NCBI RefSeq assembly: GCF_039888675.1
Contig: NZ_JBDQQR010000002.1
Location: forward strand, 534,001 to 598,000
Reading direction: 5' to 3'
Length of the DNA: 64,000 nucleotides
DNA from: Mesorhizobium sp. CAU 1732
Lineage (GTDB): Bacteria > Pseudomonadota > Alphaproteobacteria > Rhizobiales > Rhizobiaceae
The notes under the pieces are model-generated. The model had not been told where the DNA came from. It saw only the letters and a list, made by a program, of their open reading frames with translations, and ran no database searches. Positions 55,868 through 64,000 of this stretch are shown one piece after another (within the stretch, counting starts at the first letter, position 1; each line of letters begins with the position of its first letter). A program made the translations under genes and the position numbers.

Positions 55868-56034
55868 GTGCGCATGCGCTTTATGTGGCGGCGGCCTACG
55901 GCATTTCGGCGCTGGTGATCGCCGGGCTCGTCGGCTGGATCCTGCTCGACCAGAAGGCCCGCAAGCGCGAGCTGGCGGCACTCGAGGCTGCCGGCATCCG
56001 GCGACGCTCCGACCAGAAGCCGGTCGCCCAATGA
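55864..56034 (+). CDS. ccmD: Haem exporter small membrane protein CcmD
   Basis: A 56-residue protein with one membrane helix (YVAAAYGISALVIAGLVGWI) followed by a basic segment (DQKARKRELAALEAAGIRRR), the CcmD pattern. CcmD bridges CcmABC with holo-CcmE release. ATG 55864 overlaps the ccmC stop and its own stop overlaps the ccmG ATG at 56031, so it is tightly coupled in the operon. Confidence 0.9.
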   Translation: MSAHALYVAAAYGISALVIAGLVGWILLDQKARKRELAALEAAGIRRRSDQKPVAQ

Positions 56035-56615
56035 GCACGCAGCCACAGACCGAGACGCCCGCACCGCCGCGCCGCCGCTGGCTGGCTCTGCTTCCGCTGG
56101 CCCTGTTCATGGCGCTCGCGGGCGTGTTCCTCGTGCAGCTTTTGTCGGGACGCGATATCTCGGTCGTGCCCTCGGCGCTGATCGGCGCGGAGGCGCCGAA
56201 GACGACGCTGCCGCCGCTGGACGGCACCGGCCTGCCGGGCTTCGACACCGCAACGTTCGACGGCAAGGTGACGCTGGTGAATGTCTGGGCGTCGTGGTGC
56301 GCGCCGTGCCGGGTCGAGCACCCGCTCCTGATGCAGCTTGCGCAGGACGACCGGTTCCAGATCGCCGGCCTCAACTACAAGGACAGGCCTGAAAACGCCC
56401 GCCGCTTCCTCGGCGAACTGGGCAATCCCTACGCGGTGATCGGGCAGGACGACACAGGACGCTCGGCGATCGACTGGGGCGTCTACGGCGTTCCCGAAAC
56501 CTTCCTCGTCGGCACGGATGGCCGCATCCTCTACAAGCATGTCGGCCCGTTCTCTCCCGAAAGCATCGTCGGAGACCTGCTGCCGCAGATCGAGAAGGCG
56601 CTGGCAGCGAAATAG
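56031..56615 (+). CDS. ccmG: Thiol:disulfide interchange protein CcmG/DsbE
   Basis: A 194-residue protein: an N-terminal signal anchor (WLALLPLALFMALAGVFLV), then a thioredoxin domain with active site WCAPC in VNVWASWCAPCRVEHPLL and the cis-proline segment YGVPETFLVG. It reduces the CXXCH cysteines of apo-cytochrome c in the periplasm. It overlaps ccmD by 4 nt. The ccmE, ccmF and ccmH genes are not in the window. An exported msrA follows after 93 nt. Confidence 0.93.
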   Translation: MSTQPQTETPAPPRRRWLALLPLALFMALAGVFLVQLLSGRDISVVPSALIGAEAPKTTLPPLDGTGLPGFDTATFDGKVTLVNVWASWCAPCRVEHPLLMQLAQDDRFQIAGLNYKDRPENARRFLGELGNPYAVIGQDDTGRSAIDWGVYGVPETFLVGTDGRILYKHVGPFSPESIVGDLLPQIEKALAAK

Positions 56616-56708
56616 GTAACGCGGCCTCTCACGAAGGCTTGTTTTTCGGCTGATTTGAAACAATCGGGCGCGGTGCTACGTATCTTCGGCAACCCCGGAG
56701 GAATAGCC

Positions 56709-57314
56709 ATGATCGGCAAGCTTTCTGCAGCTCTCGTCTTCGGCCTGGCGCTCGGCGGTGCCACGGCGCAGGCAGCCGAGCCCGAAGTGGCGATCTTCGC
56801 CGGCGGCTGCTTCTGGTGCGTGGAGTCCGACTTCGACCACGTCAATGGCGTGATCTCGACCGTCTCGGGCTATATCGGCGGCACGAACGACAACCCGACC
56901 TATCAGGACCACACCGCCGCCAATCATCGCGAGGCGGTGCGCATCGAGTACGATCCCGCAAAGGTGAGCTACGAGCAGCTCCTGACGGCGTTTTTCCGCT
57001 CGGTCGATCCGACCGACGATGGCGGCCAGTTCTGCGATCGCGGGCACAGCTACACGACGGCGGTCTACGCGGTGGGTGATACGCAGCTCGCCGAGGCGAA
57101 GAAGGCCAAGGCCGAGGCCCAGGCAGCACTCGGCACGACCGTGGTGACCGAGGTGGTCGCCGCGCCGACCTTCTGGCCGGCGGAGGACTACCACCAGGAT
57201 TATTACGAGAAGAACCCGCTGCGCTACAAATACTACCGCAGCGCCTGTGGTCGTGACGACCGCATCAGGGACGTCTGGGGCGCTGCCGCGATGCAGGGCA
57301 TCAAGGGTAGCTGA
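56709..57314 (+). CDS. msrA: Peptide-methionine (S)-S-oxide reductase, probably exported
   Basis: A 201-residue MsrA. The catalytic Cys34 lies in the signature GGCFWCVES; YHQDYYEKNP is near the end. In front is a 23-residue signal peptide, MIGKLSAALVFGLALGGATA with cleavage near AQAAE, so this enzyme probably works in the periplasm rather than the cytoplasm. ATG 56709 follows the strong site GGAGG. It repairs oxidised methionine using thioredoxin-like donors; the preceding ccmG suggests a shared periplasmic redox context. Confidence 0.93.
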   Translation: MIGKLSAALVFGLALGGATAQAAEPEVAIFAGGCFWCVESDFDHVNGVISTVSGYIGGTNDNPTYQDHTAANHREAVRIEYDPAKVSYEQLLTAFFRSVDPTDDGGQFCDRGHSYTTAVYAVGDTQLAEAKKAKAEAQAALGTTVVTEVVAAPTFWPAEDYHQDYYEKNPLRYKYYRSACGRDDRIRDVWGAAAMQGIKGS

Positions 57315-57341
57315 ACCGACGCGGTTTCACGCAAAGCCCTC

Positions 57342-58466
57342 TCATACCGCCCGGGCGCGGGCGATCCGCTCTTCGGCGATTGCCTGCGCGATGTCGTTCG
57401 TCGGCCGCGCCTCGTCCTGCGCGCGCCTGAAGATGCCGGCCAGCGTCTGCGGGATATGCGCCACCTTGTCCATCACGGCGGCGCGGTCGTAGCCGTCCGG
57501 GTCGAGTTCGGCCGCGACGTTGACCAGCCCGCCCGCATTGATCACGTAATCCGGCGCGTAAAGCACGCCACGGCGCATCAGATGCGCGGCGTCTTCGTGG
57601 CGCGCGAGCTGGTTGTTTGCCGCACCCGCGACGATCTTCGCCTTGAGATGCGGAATGGTGTCGGCGGACAGGACGCCGCCCAGCGCGCACGGCGCGAAGA
57701 CGTCGACCGAGGCGGCGACGATCGTCTTGGTCTCGACCACATCGGCGTCGAAGACGGTGTGCGCGCGCGTCGTCCGCGCCTCATCGAGATCGGCGACGAC
57801 CAGAAGCGCGCCCTCGGCATGCAACTGCTCGCACAACGACCAGCCGACCGAGCCGAGCCCCTGGACCGCAACCCGCACGCCATCGAGCGTATCGCTGCCG
57901 CGGACGTGGGCAAGTGCTGCTTTCAGGCCGAGGAACACGCCTTTGGCCGTGACCGGCGACGGGTTTCCGCTGCCGCCGATGGTCGTTCCGGAAACGTTCG
58001 GCGTGCGCGAGCGCAGGAAATCAGCATCGGCCAGCGTCAGGCCGACATCCTCGCCGGTGTAGTACTGGCCGTTGAGGGCGGCGAGCATATCGGCATAGGC
58101 CTCGAGCATCGCCGGCGTCTTTTCCGTCCTGGGATCGGCCTTGATGACAGCCTTGCCGCCGCCGAAGGGGACGTCGGCGATCGCCGCCTTGAACGTCATG
58201 CCGCGCGACAGGCGCAACGCGTCGGTGAGCGCCGCCTCGAAGGTCGGATGCGGCCAGACGCGCGTTCCGCCCAGCGCAGGCCCGAGCGCGGTGTTGTGGA
58301 TCGCAACGATGGCCGTGAGCCCCCGCGCATCGTCCTCGCCGAGCCAGATATGCTCATGGCCCTCGAAGGCGTCGAGGCGCGACGCCCTGGCGGTGATATC
58401 GGTGAGCTTGAGGGTCGTGGTGGTTCGCGGCGTGCGCAGCACGCGCGCTTCCTGGTCCTGCAGCAT
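57342..58466 (-). CDS. Leucine/phenylalanine/valine dehydrogenase (Glu/Leu/Phe/Val dehydrogenase family)
   Basis: A 374-residue protein. The substrate part has LGPALGGTRVWPH and the catalytic Lys region DVPFGGGKAVIKADP, and the NAD domain has VAVQGLGSVGWSLCEQLHAE. It resembles the leucine dehydrogenase type, which oxidatively deaminates branched-chain amino acids. The substrate specificity (Leu, Val or Phe) cannot be read from the motifs. The start is ATG 58466 with GGGAGGAA upstream; an ATG at 58487 is less well placed. Confidence 0.87.
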   Translation of the reverse strand: MLQDQEARVLRTPRTTTTLKLTDITARASRLDAFEGHEHIWLGEDDARGLTAIVAIHNTALGPALGGTRVWPHPTFEAALTDALRLSRGMTFKAAIADVPFGGGKAVIKADPRTEKTPAMLEAYADMLAALNGQYYTGEDVGLTLADADFLRSRTPNVSGTTIGGSGNPSPVTAKGVFLGLKAALAHVRGSDTLDGVRVAVQGLGSVGWSLCEQLHAEGALLVVADLDEARTTRAHTVFDADVVETKTIVAASVDVFAPCALGGVLSADTIPHLKAKIVAGAANNQLARHEDAAHLMRRGVLYAPDYVINAGGLVNVAAELDPDGYDRAAVMDKVAHIPQTLAGIFRRAQDEARPTNDIAQAIAEERIARARAV

Positions 58467-58602
58467 GCATTCCTCCCGAATGGTCAACTGCTTGGCGAGA
58501 CTAAGCCTTATTCGCGGTTTTTGGTTTCGAAGTGAAACGGCCGCGCGACGTTCCGTTGCGCGGCCGACCTCGTCTTGATTGCGAAAATGTCGCCGGGCGG
58601 AA

Positions 58603-59028
58603 TCAGCCGAGCTTAGCGTCGAGCGTCACGTTGATCGCGCCGAGCGCCTTGGAGACGGGGCAGCCTTCCTTGGCCTTGTTGGCGAGTTCCTTGAACTTCG
58701 CCTCGTCGATGCCCGGAACGGTGCCGACGAGCGTCAGCGCGCTTCCGGTGATGCCGGTGCCCGGCGTCAGGCTGACGACCGCCTTGGCGTCGAGCTTTTC
58801 TGCCGGCGTGCCGTTCTCGGCCAGGAAATGCGATAGCTGCATCGCGAAGCAGCCGGCATGGGCGGCGGCGATCAGTTCCTCGGGATTGGTGCCCGACTTG
58901 CCGCTCTCGTCCTCGAAGCGCGTCTTGAACGAATAGGGCTGCGCGGAAAATGCGCCGCTCTGCAGGTCGATCGTTCCCGTCCCCTCTTTCAGGTTGCCCT
59001 TCCAGACTGCTGTTGCGTGGCGATCCAT
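58603..59028 (-). CDS. OsmC family peroxiredoxin
   Basis: A 141-residue protein with the two redox Cys regions typical of the family: AAHAGCFAMQLSHFL and KEGCPVSKALGAINV. The opening MDRHATAVWKGNLKEGTGTI and FKTRFEDESGKSGTNPEELI belong to the OsmC branch rather than Ohr. It reduces organic and possibly inorganic peroxides. ATG 59028 follows GGGAGACG. Between it and the deacylase gene are 101 nt with no gene. Confidence 0.9.
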   Translation of the reverse strand: MDRHATAVWKGNLKEGTGTIDLQSGAFSAQPYSFKTRFEDESGKSGTNPEELIAAAHAGCFAMQLSHFLAENGTPAEKLDAKAVVSLTPGTGITGSALTLVGTVPGIDEAKFKELANKAKEGCPVSKALGAINVTLDAKLG

Positions 59029-59129
59029 GGTCGTCTCCCTTTCGATTGAAACCGGCGCGGGCCGCATCACGCGACCCGACAAGCCCTAGATAGGGTCGCA
59101 TCCCGCAACCTTCGAGGGGTGCGAGGGAC

Positions 59130-59588
59130 CTATTGGCAGACGTCGACCCATTGCGCGCCGGTGATCTGCGCCAGACGGTCGGGCGAAATCCGCACCGCCG
59201 AATTGGTGGAGCCTGCCGCTGGCACCACCTCGTCGAACGCTTTCAGCGACACGTCGCAATAGATCGGAAGCGGCGAGGGAAGCCCGAACGGGCAGACGCC
59301 GCCGACCGGGTGGCTGGTCAGCTCCACGACCTCGTCCCCGCCGAGCATGCGCGGCTTGCCGCGAAACGCGTCCTTGAATTTCCGGTTGTCGAGCCGGGCC
59401 GTGCCCTTGGCGACGACGAGCATCACCGTTTCGCCGACGCGAAGGCAGATCGTCTTGGCGATCTGCGCCGGTTCCACGCCATGCGCCTGCGCGGCGAGTT
59501 CGACCGTCGCCGAACTCTCGGCGGTTTCGATGATCGCGACGTCGGGGGCGTGTTCGGCGAGGAAGGCGCGTACGGATTCGAGGCTCAT
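59130..59588 (-). CDS. YbaK/EbsC-type aminoacyl-tRNA deacylase
   Basis: A 152-residue protein. ATIELAAQ-type N-terminal part, KTICLRVGETVMLVVAKGTAR, LDNRKFKDAF and the substrate-loop VVELTSHPVGGVCPFGLP are those of the YbaK/ProX superfamily, which clears misacylated tRNA (for example Cys- or Ala-tRNAPro). The particular tRNA substrate cannot be read from sequence. ATG 59588 is the natural start. Confidence 0.86.
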   Translation of the reverse strand: MSLESVRAFLAEHAPDVAIIETAESSATVELAAQAHGVEPAQIAKTICLRVGETVMLVVAKGTARLDNRKFKDAFRGKPRMLGGDEVVELTSHPVGGVCPFGLPSPLPIYCDVSLKAFDEVVPAAGSTNSAVRISPDRLAQITGAQWVDVCQ

Positions 59589-59756
59589 GGCGATGTCCTA
59601 GCGAAACCCGCGCGACGAGACAATGCACGCCGATGCGCGAAAGACAGCCGCGCACAAAAAGTGTCCAGACCGCGACAAGCGCCGCCATGATTGGTGATGA
59701 CGCTCGCAAAAGTTGCGTGTATTCCTCGCCGAATAGAGCAATCCGGAACGACAACA

Positions 59757-60284
59757 ATGCATATCGTGGTGATGGTGCTGGGCGTGGTGGCAGGCCTCGG
59801 CTTCTGGTGGTACCGCATGCGTGCGGCAGGCGATGCGGCGAGCGAGATCATCGATGCGGCAGGCCGGATGCGCGGGTCGATGCGGAGGAAACGCATCCGC
59901 AGTCAGGCCGAGCTTTCGCCGCTGACGGCGATCAACGACCCCATCGTCGCGGCCGCCACCTTGCTTGCCAGCATCGCATCCGACGATGTCGCTCTTTCGC
60001 CTCAACGCGAAGCCGCGATCCGCGAGGAACTGTCAGGGCTGACGGAAGCCGACCGGGCTGACGAAGCGCTGGTCTACGGCCAGTGGGCGTCCGGCCAGAT
60101 CGATGAAGCAGGCACCGTCATCGACAAGCTGGGACCGTTTCTTGCGACCCGCCTCAATGAGGCGGAAAAGCACGGCCTCGTCGACATCGCGCGAACCGTG
60201 GTCGCCGCCGACGGCCCGCCGCTTCTCACCGCCAGCCACCGACTTCGTCGCCTGACGCAGAAGATCGGGCTGGAAGTGCACTAG
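59757..60284 (+). CDS. Small membrane-anchored helical protein of unknown function (possibly TerB-like)
   Basis: A 175-residue protein with a hydrophobic N-terminal segment (IVVMVLGVVAGLGFWWYRM), then an all-helical region with NDPIVAAATLLASIASDD and TRLNEAEKHGLVDIARTVVAADG, which recalls the TerB/DjlA-type helical bundle with acidic residues at helix ends. I do not recognise a named family with confidence. GGAA lies ahead of ATG 59757. It sits alone between convergent and divergent minus-strand genes. Confidence 0.55.
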   Translation: MHIVVMVLGVVAGLGFWWYRMRAAGDAASEIIDAAGRMRGSMRRKRIRSQAELSPLTAINDPIVAAATLLASIASDDVALSPQREAAIREELSGLTEADRADEALVYGQWASGQIDEAGTVIDKLGPFLATRLNEAEKHGLVDIARTVVAADGPPLLTASHRLRRLTQKIGLEVH

Positions 60285-60314
60285 ATCGCCCTGCATCCTT
60301 ACGGACGGGCGACC

Positions 60315-61586
60315 TCAAATCGGCTCGCCCTGAAGCAGCTTCGGTGCCTGCGGCGACAGGCCCGACGCCTGGCGGATGAAGAACTCCTTCATGCGCGGCA
60401 TGCGCTGAACGAGCCCAAGGCCGAGATCGCGCACCGCGCGCAGCGGCCCGAAATCGTTCGAGAACAAGCGGTTCAGCACGTCGGTGGTGACGCCCATCTG
60501 CACCGTGTCGAAGCGGCGCCACTGCTGGTAGCGCTCCAGTACGTCGATCGCGCCGATGTCCTGCCCGAGACGGTCTGCCTCGACGATGACTTCCGCAAGG
60601 GCTGCCGCATCCTTGAAGCCCAGATTGAGCCCTTGGCCCGCGATCGGATGAATGCCGTGCGCGGCATCGCCCGCAAGGGCGAAGCGCGGCTTGACGAAAT
60701 CCCGCGCCAGCGTCAGCCCGAGCGGCCATGCGCGCGGCTTGTCCACCACGCGGATCTCCCCGAGCTTGAGCCCGAAACGCTGCTCCAGTTCCGCCTCGAA
60801 GACCAGCGTTTCCTCCGCGACCAGCCGCTCGGCATCCTCGGTGCGCTCGGTCCAGACGATCGAGGAGCGGTTGCCGCCCTCGTCGCTTGATTTGAGCGGC
60901 AGGGTGGCGAACGGCCCGGCGGGAAGGAAATGCTCCTCCGCCCGGCCCATATGCGGCCGCTCGTGCTCGACCGTGCAGACGATGCCGGACTGGCCGTAAT
61001 CCCAGTGCACGGTCTTGATGCCGGCCATGTCGCGTAGACGCGACTTCACGCCGTCCGCGGCGACCAGAAGGCGCGTTCGCAAGGTCACACCGTCAGCGAG
61101 GTGAACCAGCGTCTCCTGCGAGCCCGTATCGAAGCCGGTCACGCCGACGCCCTCGATCAGGTCGATGCCGAGTTCGCCCGCCCGCCGGCGCAGCGCGGCG
61201 TTCAGATCCCGGTTGGCGACCATATGGGCGAAGGCCTCGCCGGGGCCGACCTCGCCGTCGAACGTCAGGAACACCGGGCGTACGGGATCGGACGTGCGCG
61301 AATCCGTGACGATCATCTCGGTCATCGCCTGCGCCTTCGGCGCGATCTCGTCCCAGCAGCCGAGTTGGCCGAGCATGCGCGTCGCGGCGGCCGCGATCGC
61401 CGAGGCGCGTCCATCCTTGCGCCAGACGCCTTCAGGCGCAGCATCGACGATGGCGACCGACAGGTTCGGCCGTGCCGCGACGATCGACACCGCCGTCGCC
61501 AGGCCGACATACCCCGCGCCAGCCACGATCACGTCGAAACGGGTTCGTTCGGCTCCCGCCTGACCATTTGCCATGATGTCATCCAT
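60315..61586 (-). CDS. FAD-dependent ubiquinone biosynthesis hydroxylase (UbiH/UbiF/Coq6 family)
   Basis: A 423-residue flavoprotein monooxygenase. Features are the N-terminal dinucleotide motif VIVAGAGYVGLATAVSIV, the DG motif LLVAADGVKSRLRDMAG, and the GD motif FALAGDAAHGIHPIAGQGLN, all typical of UbiH/F. It hydroxylates the quinone ring in ubiquinone synthesis. Which ring position it acts on cannot be said. Start ATG 61586 is taken; ATG 61574 is equally possible. It is divergent from tesB. Confidence 0.87.
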   Translation of the reverse strand: MDDIMANGQAGAERTRFDVIVAGAGYVGLATAVSIVAARPNLSVAIVDAAPEGVWRKDGRASAIAAAATRMLGQLGCWDEIAPKAQAMTEMIVTDSRTSDPVRPVFLTFDGEVGPGEAFAHMVANRDLNAALRRRAGELGIDLIEGVGVTGFDTGSQETLVHLADGVTLRTRLLVAADGVKSRLRDMAGIKTVHWDYGQSGIVCTVEHERPHMGRAEEHFLPAGPFATLPLKSSDEGGNRSSIVWTERTEDAERLVAEETLVFEAELEQRFGLKLGEIRVVDKPRAWPLGLTLARDFVKPRFALAGDAAHGIHPIAGQGLNLGFKDAAALAEVIVEADRLGQDIGAIDVLERYQQWRRFDTVQMGVTTDVLNRLFSNDFGPLRAVRDLGLGLVQRMPRMKEFFIRQASGLSPQAPKLLQGEPI

Positions 61587-61697
61587 CCTGTGTTTCGTAC
61601 GCCTCGGGATCGCACGGTCAATTCGCGCAGTCTTGACTTGTTCCGTCTATCCTGTTGCAAACCCGGCGTCAGATCGACCGCCTGAGGGGAAAAGCGG

Positions 61698-62567
61698 ATG
61701 TCGCAGGCCATGCAGGAACTTCTCGCCATACTCGACCTCGAGCGGCTCGAACACAACCTGTATCGTGGTCGCAGCCCCCAGGTGGGCTGGCAGCGCGTCT
61801 TCGGCGGACAGGTCATCAGCCAGGCGCTCGTGGCGGCCCAGCGCACCGTCGATGGAGAGCGCTTCGTTCACTCGCTGCACTGCTATTTCATGCGGCCCGG
61901 CGACCCATCCACCCCGATCATCTACGAGGTCGACAGGCTGCGCGACGGCGGCTCCTTCACCACGCGGCGCGTCACCGCCATCCAGCATGGGCACGCGATC
62001 TTCTCGCTCGAAAGCTCATTCCAGGTCGAGGAGACCGGAATGGAGCATCAAATGCCTATGCCGCTCGACGTGCCGGCGCCCGAAACGCTGCGCACACAGT
62101 TCGAGCTGCTGGAAGAGACCGGACACGTCGTGCCGGACTCGGTGCGCAAATTCTGGGCGCGCGAACGACCGCTGGAAATCAAGCCGGTGAACGTCGAGCA
62201 CTACACGAGCCGCGACAAGCTGCCGCCGCGCCAGAACGTCTGGGTTCGCATGATGGGCGCCGCGCCCGACGACCGCAATCTGCAATCGGCGTTGCTCGCT
62301 TATCTCTCCGACATGACATTGCTCGACACGTCCACCTTCGCGCATGGCCGGATCGGTTTCGATCCGGAAATCCAGATGGCGAGCCTCGACCATGCGATGT
62401 GGTTCCATCGCCCGCACAGCCTGGACGACTGGCTGCTCTATACGCAGGACAGCCCCAACGCGATCGGTTCGCGTGGCTTCTCGCGCGGCATGCTCTACTC
62501 CCGCGACGGCACCCTGATCGCCTCGACGGCCCAGGAAGGCCTCGTCCGGCTTCGGGACCGCAGGTAG
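61698..62567 (+). CDS. tesB: Acyl-CoA thioesterase II
   Basis: A 289-residue double-hotdog thioesterase. WQRVFGGQVISQALVAAQRT and HSLHCYFMRPGDPSTPIIYEV are the family N-half, and LDHAMWFHRP with SPNAIGSRGFSRGMLYSRDG the C-half, which provides the Asp-Thr/Gln catalytic residues. It hydrolyses medium- and long-chain acyl-CoA. ATG 61698 lies in a 111-nt gap with the UbiH-type gene. A MITE-like repeat copy follows 46 nt after the stop. Confidence 0.92.
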   Translation: MSQAMQELLAILDLERLEHNLYRGRSPQVGWQRVFGGQVISQALVAAQRTVDGERFVHSLHCYFMRPGDPSTPIIYEVDRLRDGGSFTTRRVTAIQHGHAIFSLESSFQVEETGMEHQMPMPLDVPAPETLRTQFELLEETGHVVPDSVRKFWARERPLEIKPVNVEHYTSRDKLPPRQNVWVRMMGAAPDDRNLQSALLAYLSDMTLLDTSTFAHGRIGFDPEIQMASLDHAMWFHRPHSLDDWLLYTQDSPNAIGSRGFSRGMLYSRDGTLIASTAQEGLVRLRDRR

Positions 62568-62613
62568 AGCTGCCACGGGCTGCCGTCTCTGCGCCGTCCT
62601 GCGACGGAGCCGG

Positions 62614-62777
62614 CGAGGCATGGGTTCTCGGGTCAGTGCCCGAGAACGACGAAGCGGAGGTGGGGAACTCCCGCATAACCGTCAACGTCTCAGAACTTGG
62701 CTCAGGCGAAACCACCCCCTTCGTCATTCTCGGGCGACCGGGGCGAAGCGCAGGGAGACCCTGGAATCCATGCCTCG
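62614..62777 (+). repeat. MITE-like element, copy 3
   Basis: A 164-bp, shortened copy of the element seen at 54.4-54.9 kb: left end CGAGGCATGGGTTCTCGGGT, short left arm (no TTCGCTCGACGCTCC block), middle ACCGTCAACGTCTCAGAACT, right arm CGTCATTCTCGGGCGACC and end TGGAATCCATGCCTCG. It is more diverged than the other two. It lies between tesB and the glnK promoter. Confidence 0.7.
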
Positions 62778-62950
62778 CCCGTCTGTGAGAGGTGGGATGC
62801 CGAAAGCGCCGCCTTCCGCCCGGCTGACGGGCGGAATCAAGGCATTTGCCCAAACTTTAGTCACATGCATTGCTGCACCTGCGAAGTTCGCTTGGGCCAT
62901 AAGCGATATTCCGAAGTCTTTACAGCCAGTTACCATCATGCCCAACCAAC

Positions 62951-62966
62951 TGGCACGCGATTTGAA
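62951..62966 (+). promoter_or_regulatory. Sigma-54-type promoter of glnK-amtB
   Basis: TGGCACGCGATTTGAA matches the -24/-12 consensus (TGGCACG-N4-TTGCA) with correct spacing and one mismatch at the -12 GC (GA here). It lies 83 nt upstream of the glnK ATG. In many proteobacteria glnK-amtB is switched on by NtrC and sigma-54 under nitrogen limitation. I could not find a full NtrC site upstream, only a TGCACC half site near 62874. The remaining 62568-63048 gap holds the repeat and no gene. Confidence 0.6.
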
Positions 62967-63042
62967 TCACCTCTTGCACTCCCGGCTGTCATCCAGTCCG
63001 GCGGTGTGACTGCAACGCGGGGGACCGCAAAGCAAAGGGTGA

Positions 63043-63387
<345 letters not shown>

Positions 63388-63414
63388 GCGCCTCGACCAA
63401 GGAGAATGGGGTTA

Positions 63415-64000
63415 ATGACAGTTTCAAATCTTTCCAGATTCGCGCGCCCGGCACTCGGTGCGCTCACCTTCACCGCGCTGATGGCGCTGCCGGCTTTCGG
63501 CCAGGACGCGCCGGCTCCCGACGCGGCAGAGACCGCCGTCGCCGGTGCCGTCTCCCAGGAGACGCAGTACATCCTCAACAGCTTCCTGATGCTCGTCGGC
63601 GGCTTCCTCGTCTTCTGGATGGCGGCTGGCTTCACGATGCTCGAAGCGGGCTTCGTCCGCTCCAAGAACGTCTCCATGCAGCTTCTGAAGAACATCACGA
63701 TGTATTCGGTCGCCTGCATCGCCTACTACCTCATCGGCTATCTGATCATGTATCCGGGCGACGCCTGGATGGTGAACGGCATCCTCGGCGCCGTCGGCAT
63801 CGCGGTGCTCGAGCCTGTCGGTCTCACGGCCGATGCGGCTGACCTGACCTATGCCACGGTCAGCTCCGACTTCTTCTTCCAGGTGATGTTCTGCGCCACC
63901 GCTGCCTCGATCGTCTCCGGCACGGTAGCCGAGCGCATCAAGCTGTGGCCGTTCCTGCTCTTCGTGCTGGTTCTCACCGCGCTGATCTACCCGATCCAGG
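63415..64000 (+). CDS. amtB: Ammonium transporter, 3' partial
   Basis: 195 codons are visible before the window ends. A signal peptide (residues 1-28, cut after PAFGQ) is followed by YILNSFLMLVGGFLVFWMAA, GFTMLEAGFVRSKNVSMQLL and SSDFFFQVMFCATAASIVSG, all hallmarks of AmtB. It transports ammonium across the inner membrane and binds GlnK. ATG 63415 follows AAGGAGAA; it starts 27 nt after glnK in the same operon. Confidence 0.94.
   Translation, partial: MTVSNLSRFARPALGALTFTALMALPAFGQDAPAPDAAETAVAGAVSQETQYILNSFLMLVGGFLVFWMAAGFTMLEAGFVRSKNVSMQLLKNITMYSVACIAYYLIGYLIMYPGDAWMVNGILGAVGIAVLEPVGLTADAADLTYATVSSDFFFQVMFCATAASIVSGTVAERIKLWPFLLFVLVLTALIYPIQ

Overview
The window is high-GC, gene-dense chromosomal DNA of an alphaproteobacterium, most likely a Mesorhizobium-like member of the Hyphomicrobiales (Rhizobiales). 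The reasons are the gene families (DUF2794, DUF1223 and DUF2793 proteins, PrtD-type ABC ATPase, glnK-amtB, a ccmABCDG block) and the small palindromic repeats typical of that group. The genus is an inference from memory of such genomes; no search was run.

Region 1 (1-2.3 kb) holds the end of a chemoreceptor-like signalling gene and a convergent HD-GYP response regulator. Region 2 (2.8-42 kb) is a large cell-surface polysaccharide and LPS locus. It opens with a WbpM-type UDP-GlcNAc dehydratase and a WbpV/WreQ-like reductase or epimerase. Next come a type I secretion ABC/HlyD pair and a frameshifted DUF2793 gene. A Wzm/Wzt-type exporter is followed by glycosyltransferases, FkbM and class I methyltransferases, two pyruvyltransferase-like genes and two sulfotransferase-like genes. 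The nucleotide-sugar set manC, manB, gmd, fcl and galE points to GDP-mannose, GDP-fucose and UDP-galactose. The locus ends with heptose synthesis and transfer genes (gmhA, gmhB, hldE, waaC, waaF), into which an FAD oxidoreductase and an aldo/keto reductase are translationally coupled.

Region 3 (42-47 kb) is a complete vitamin B12 uptake operon (btuB, btuF, btuC, btuD) behind a cobalamin riboswitch. Region 4 (47-64 kb) is mostly housekeeping: DUF2794, a structured RNA that resembles 6S RNA and ends in a strong terminator, DUF1223, a ceramidase-family membrane protein, aconitase, the cytochrome c maturation genes ccmABCDG, an exported MsrA, an amino-acid dehydrogenase, OsmC, a YbaK-type deacylase, a UbiH-type hydroxylase, TesB, and glnK-amtB behind a sigma-54-like promoter. 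amtB runs off the window.

The non-coding features most worth attention lie in region 4. Three copies of a MITE-like element with long terminal inverted repeats occur at 54.4-54.9 kb and 62.6-62.8 kb. A head-to-head pair of palindromic repeats separates ccmA from ccmB. A perfect 21-bp inverted repeat sits directly in front of ccmC. Within region 2 the most unusual protein is an 805-residue FkbM methyltransferase fused to a long helical tail with 86-residue tandem repeats. A three-gene stretch at 17.1-19.5 kb differs in composition from its surroundings.
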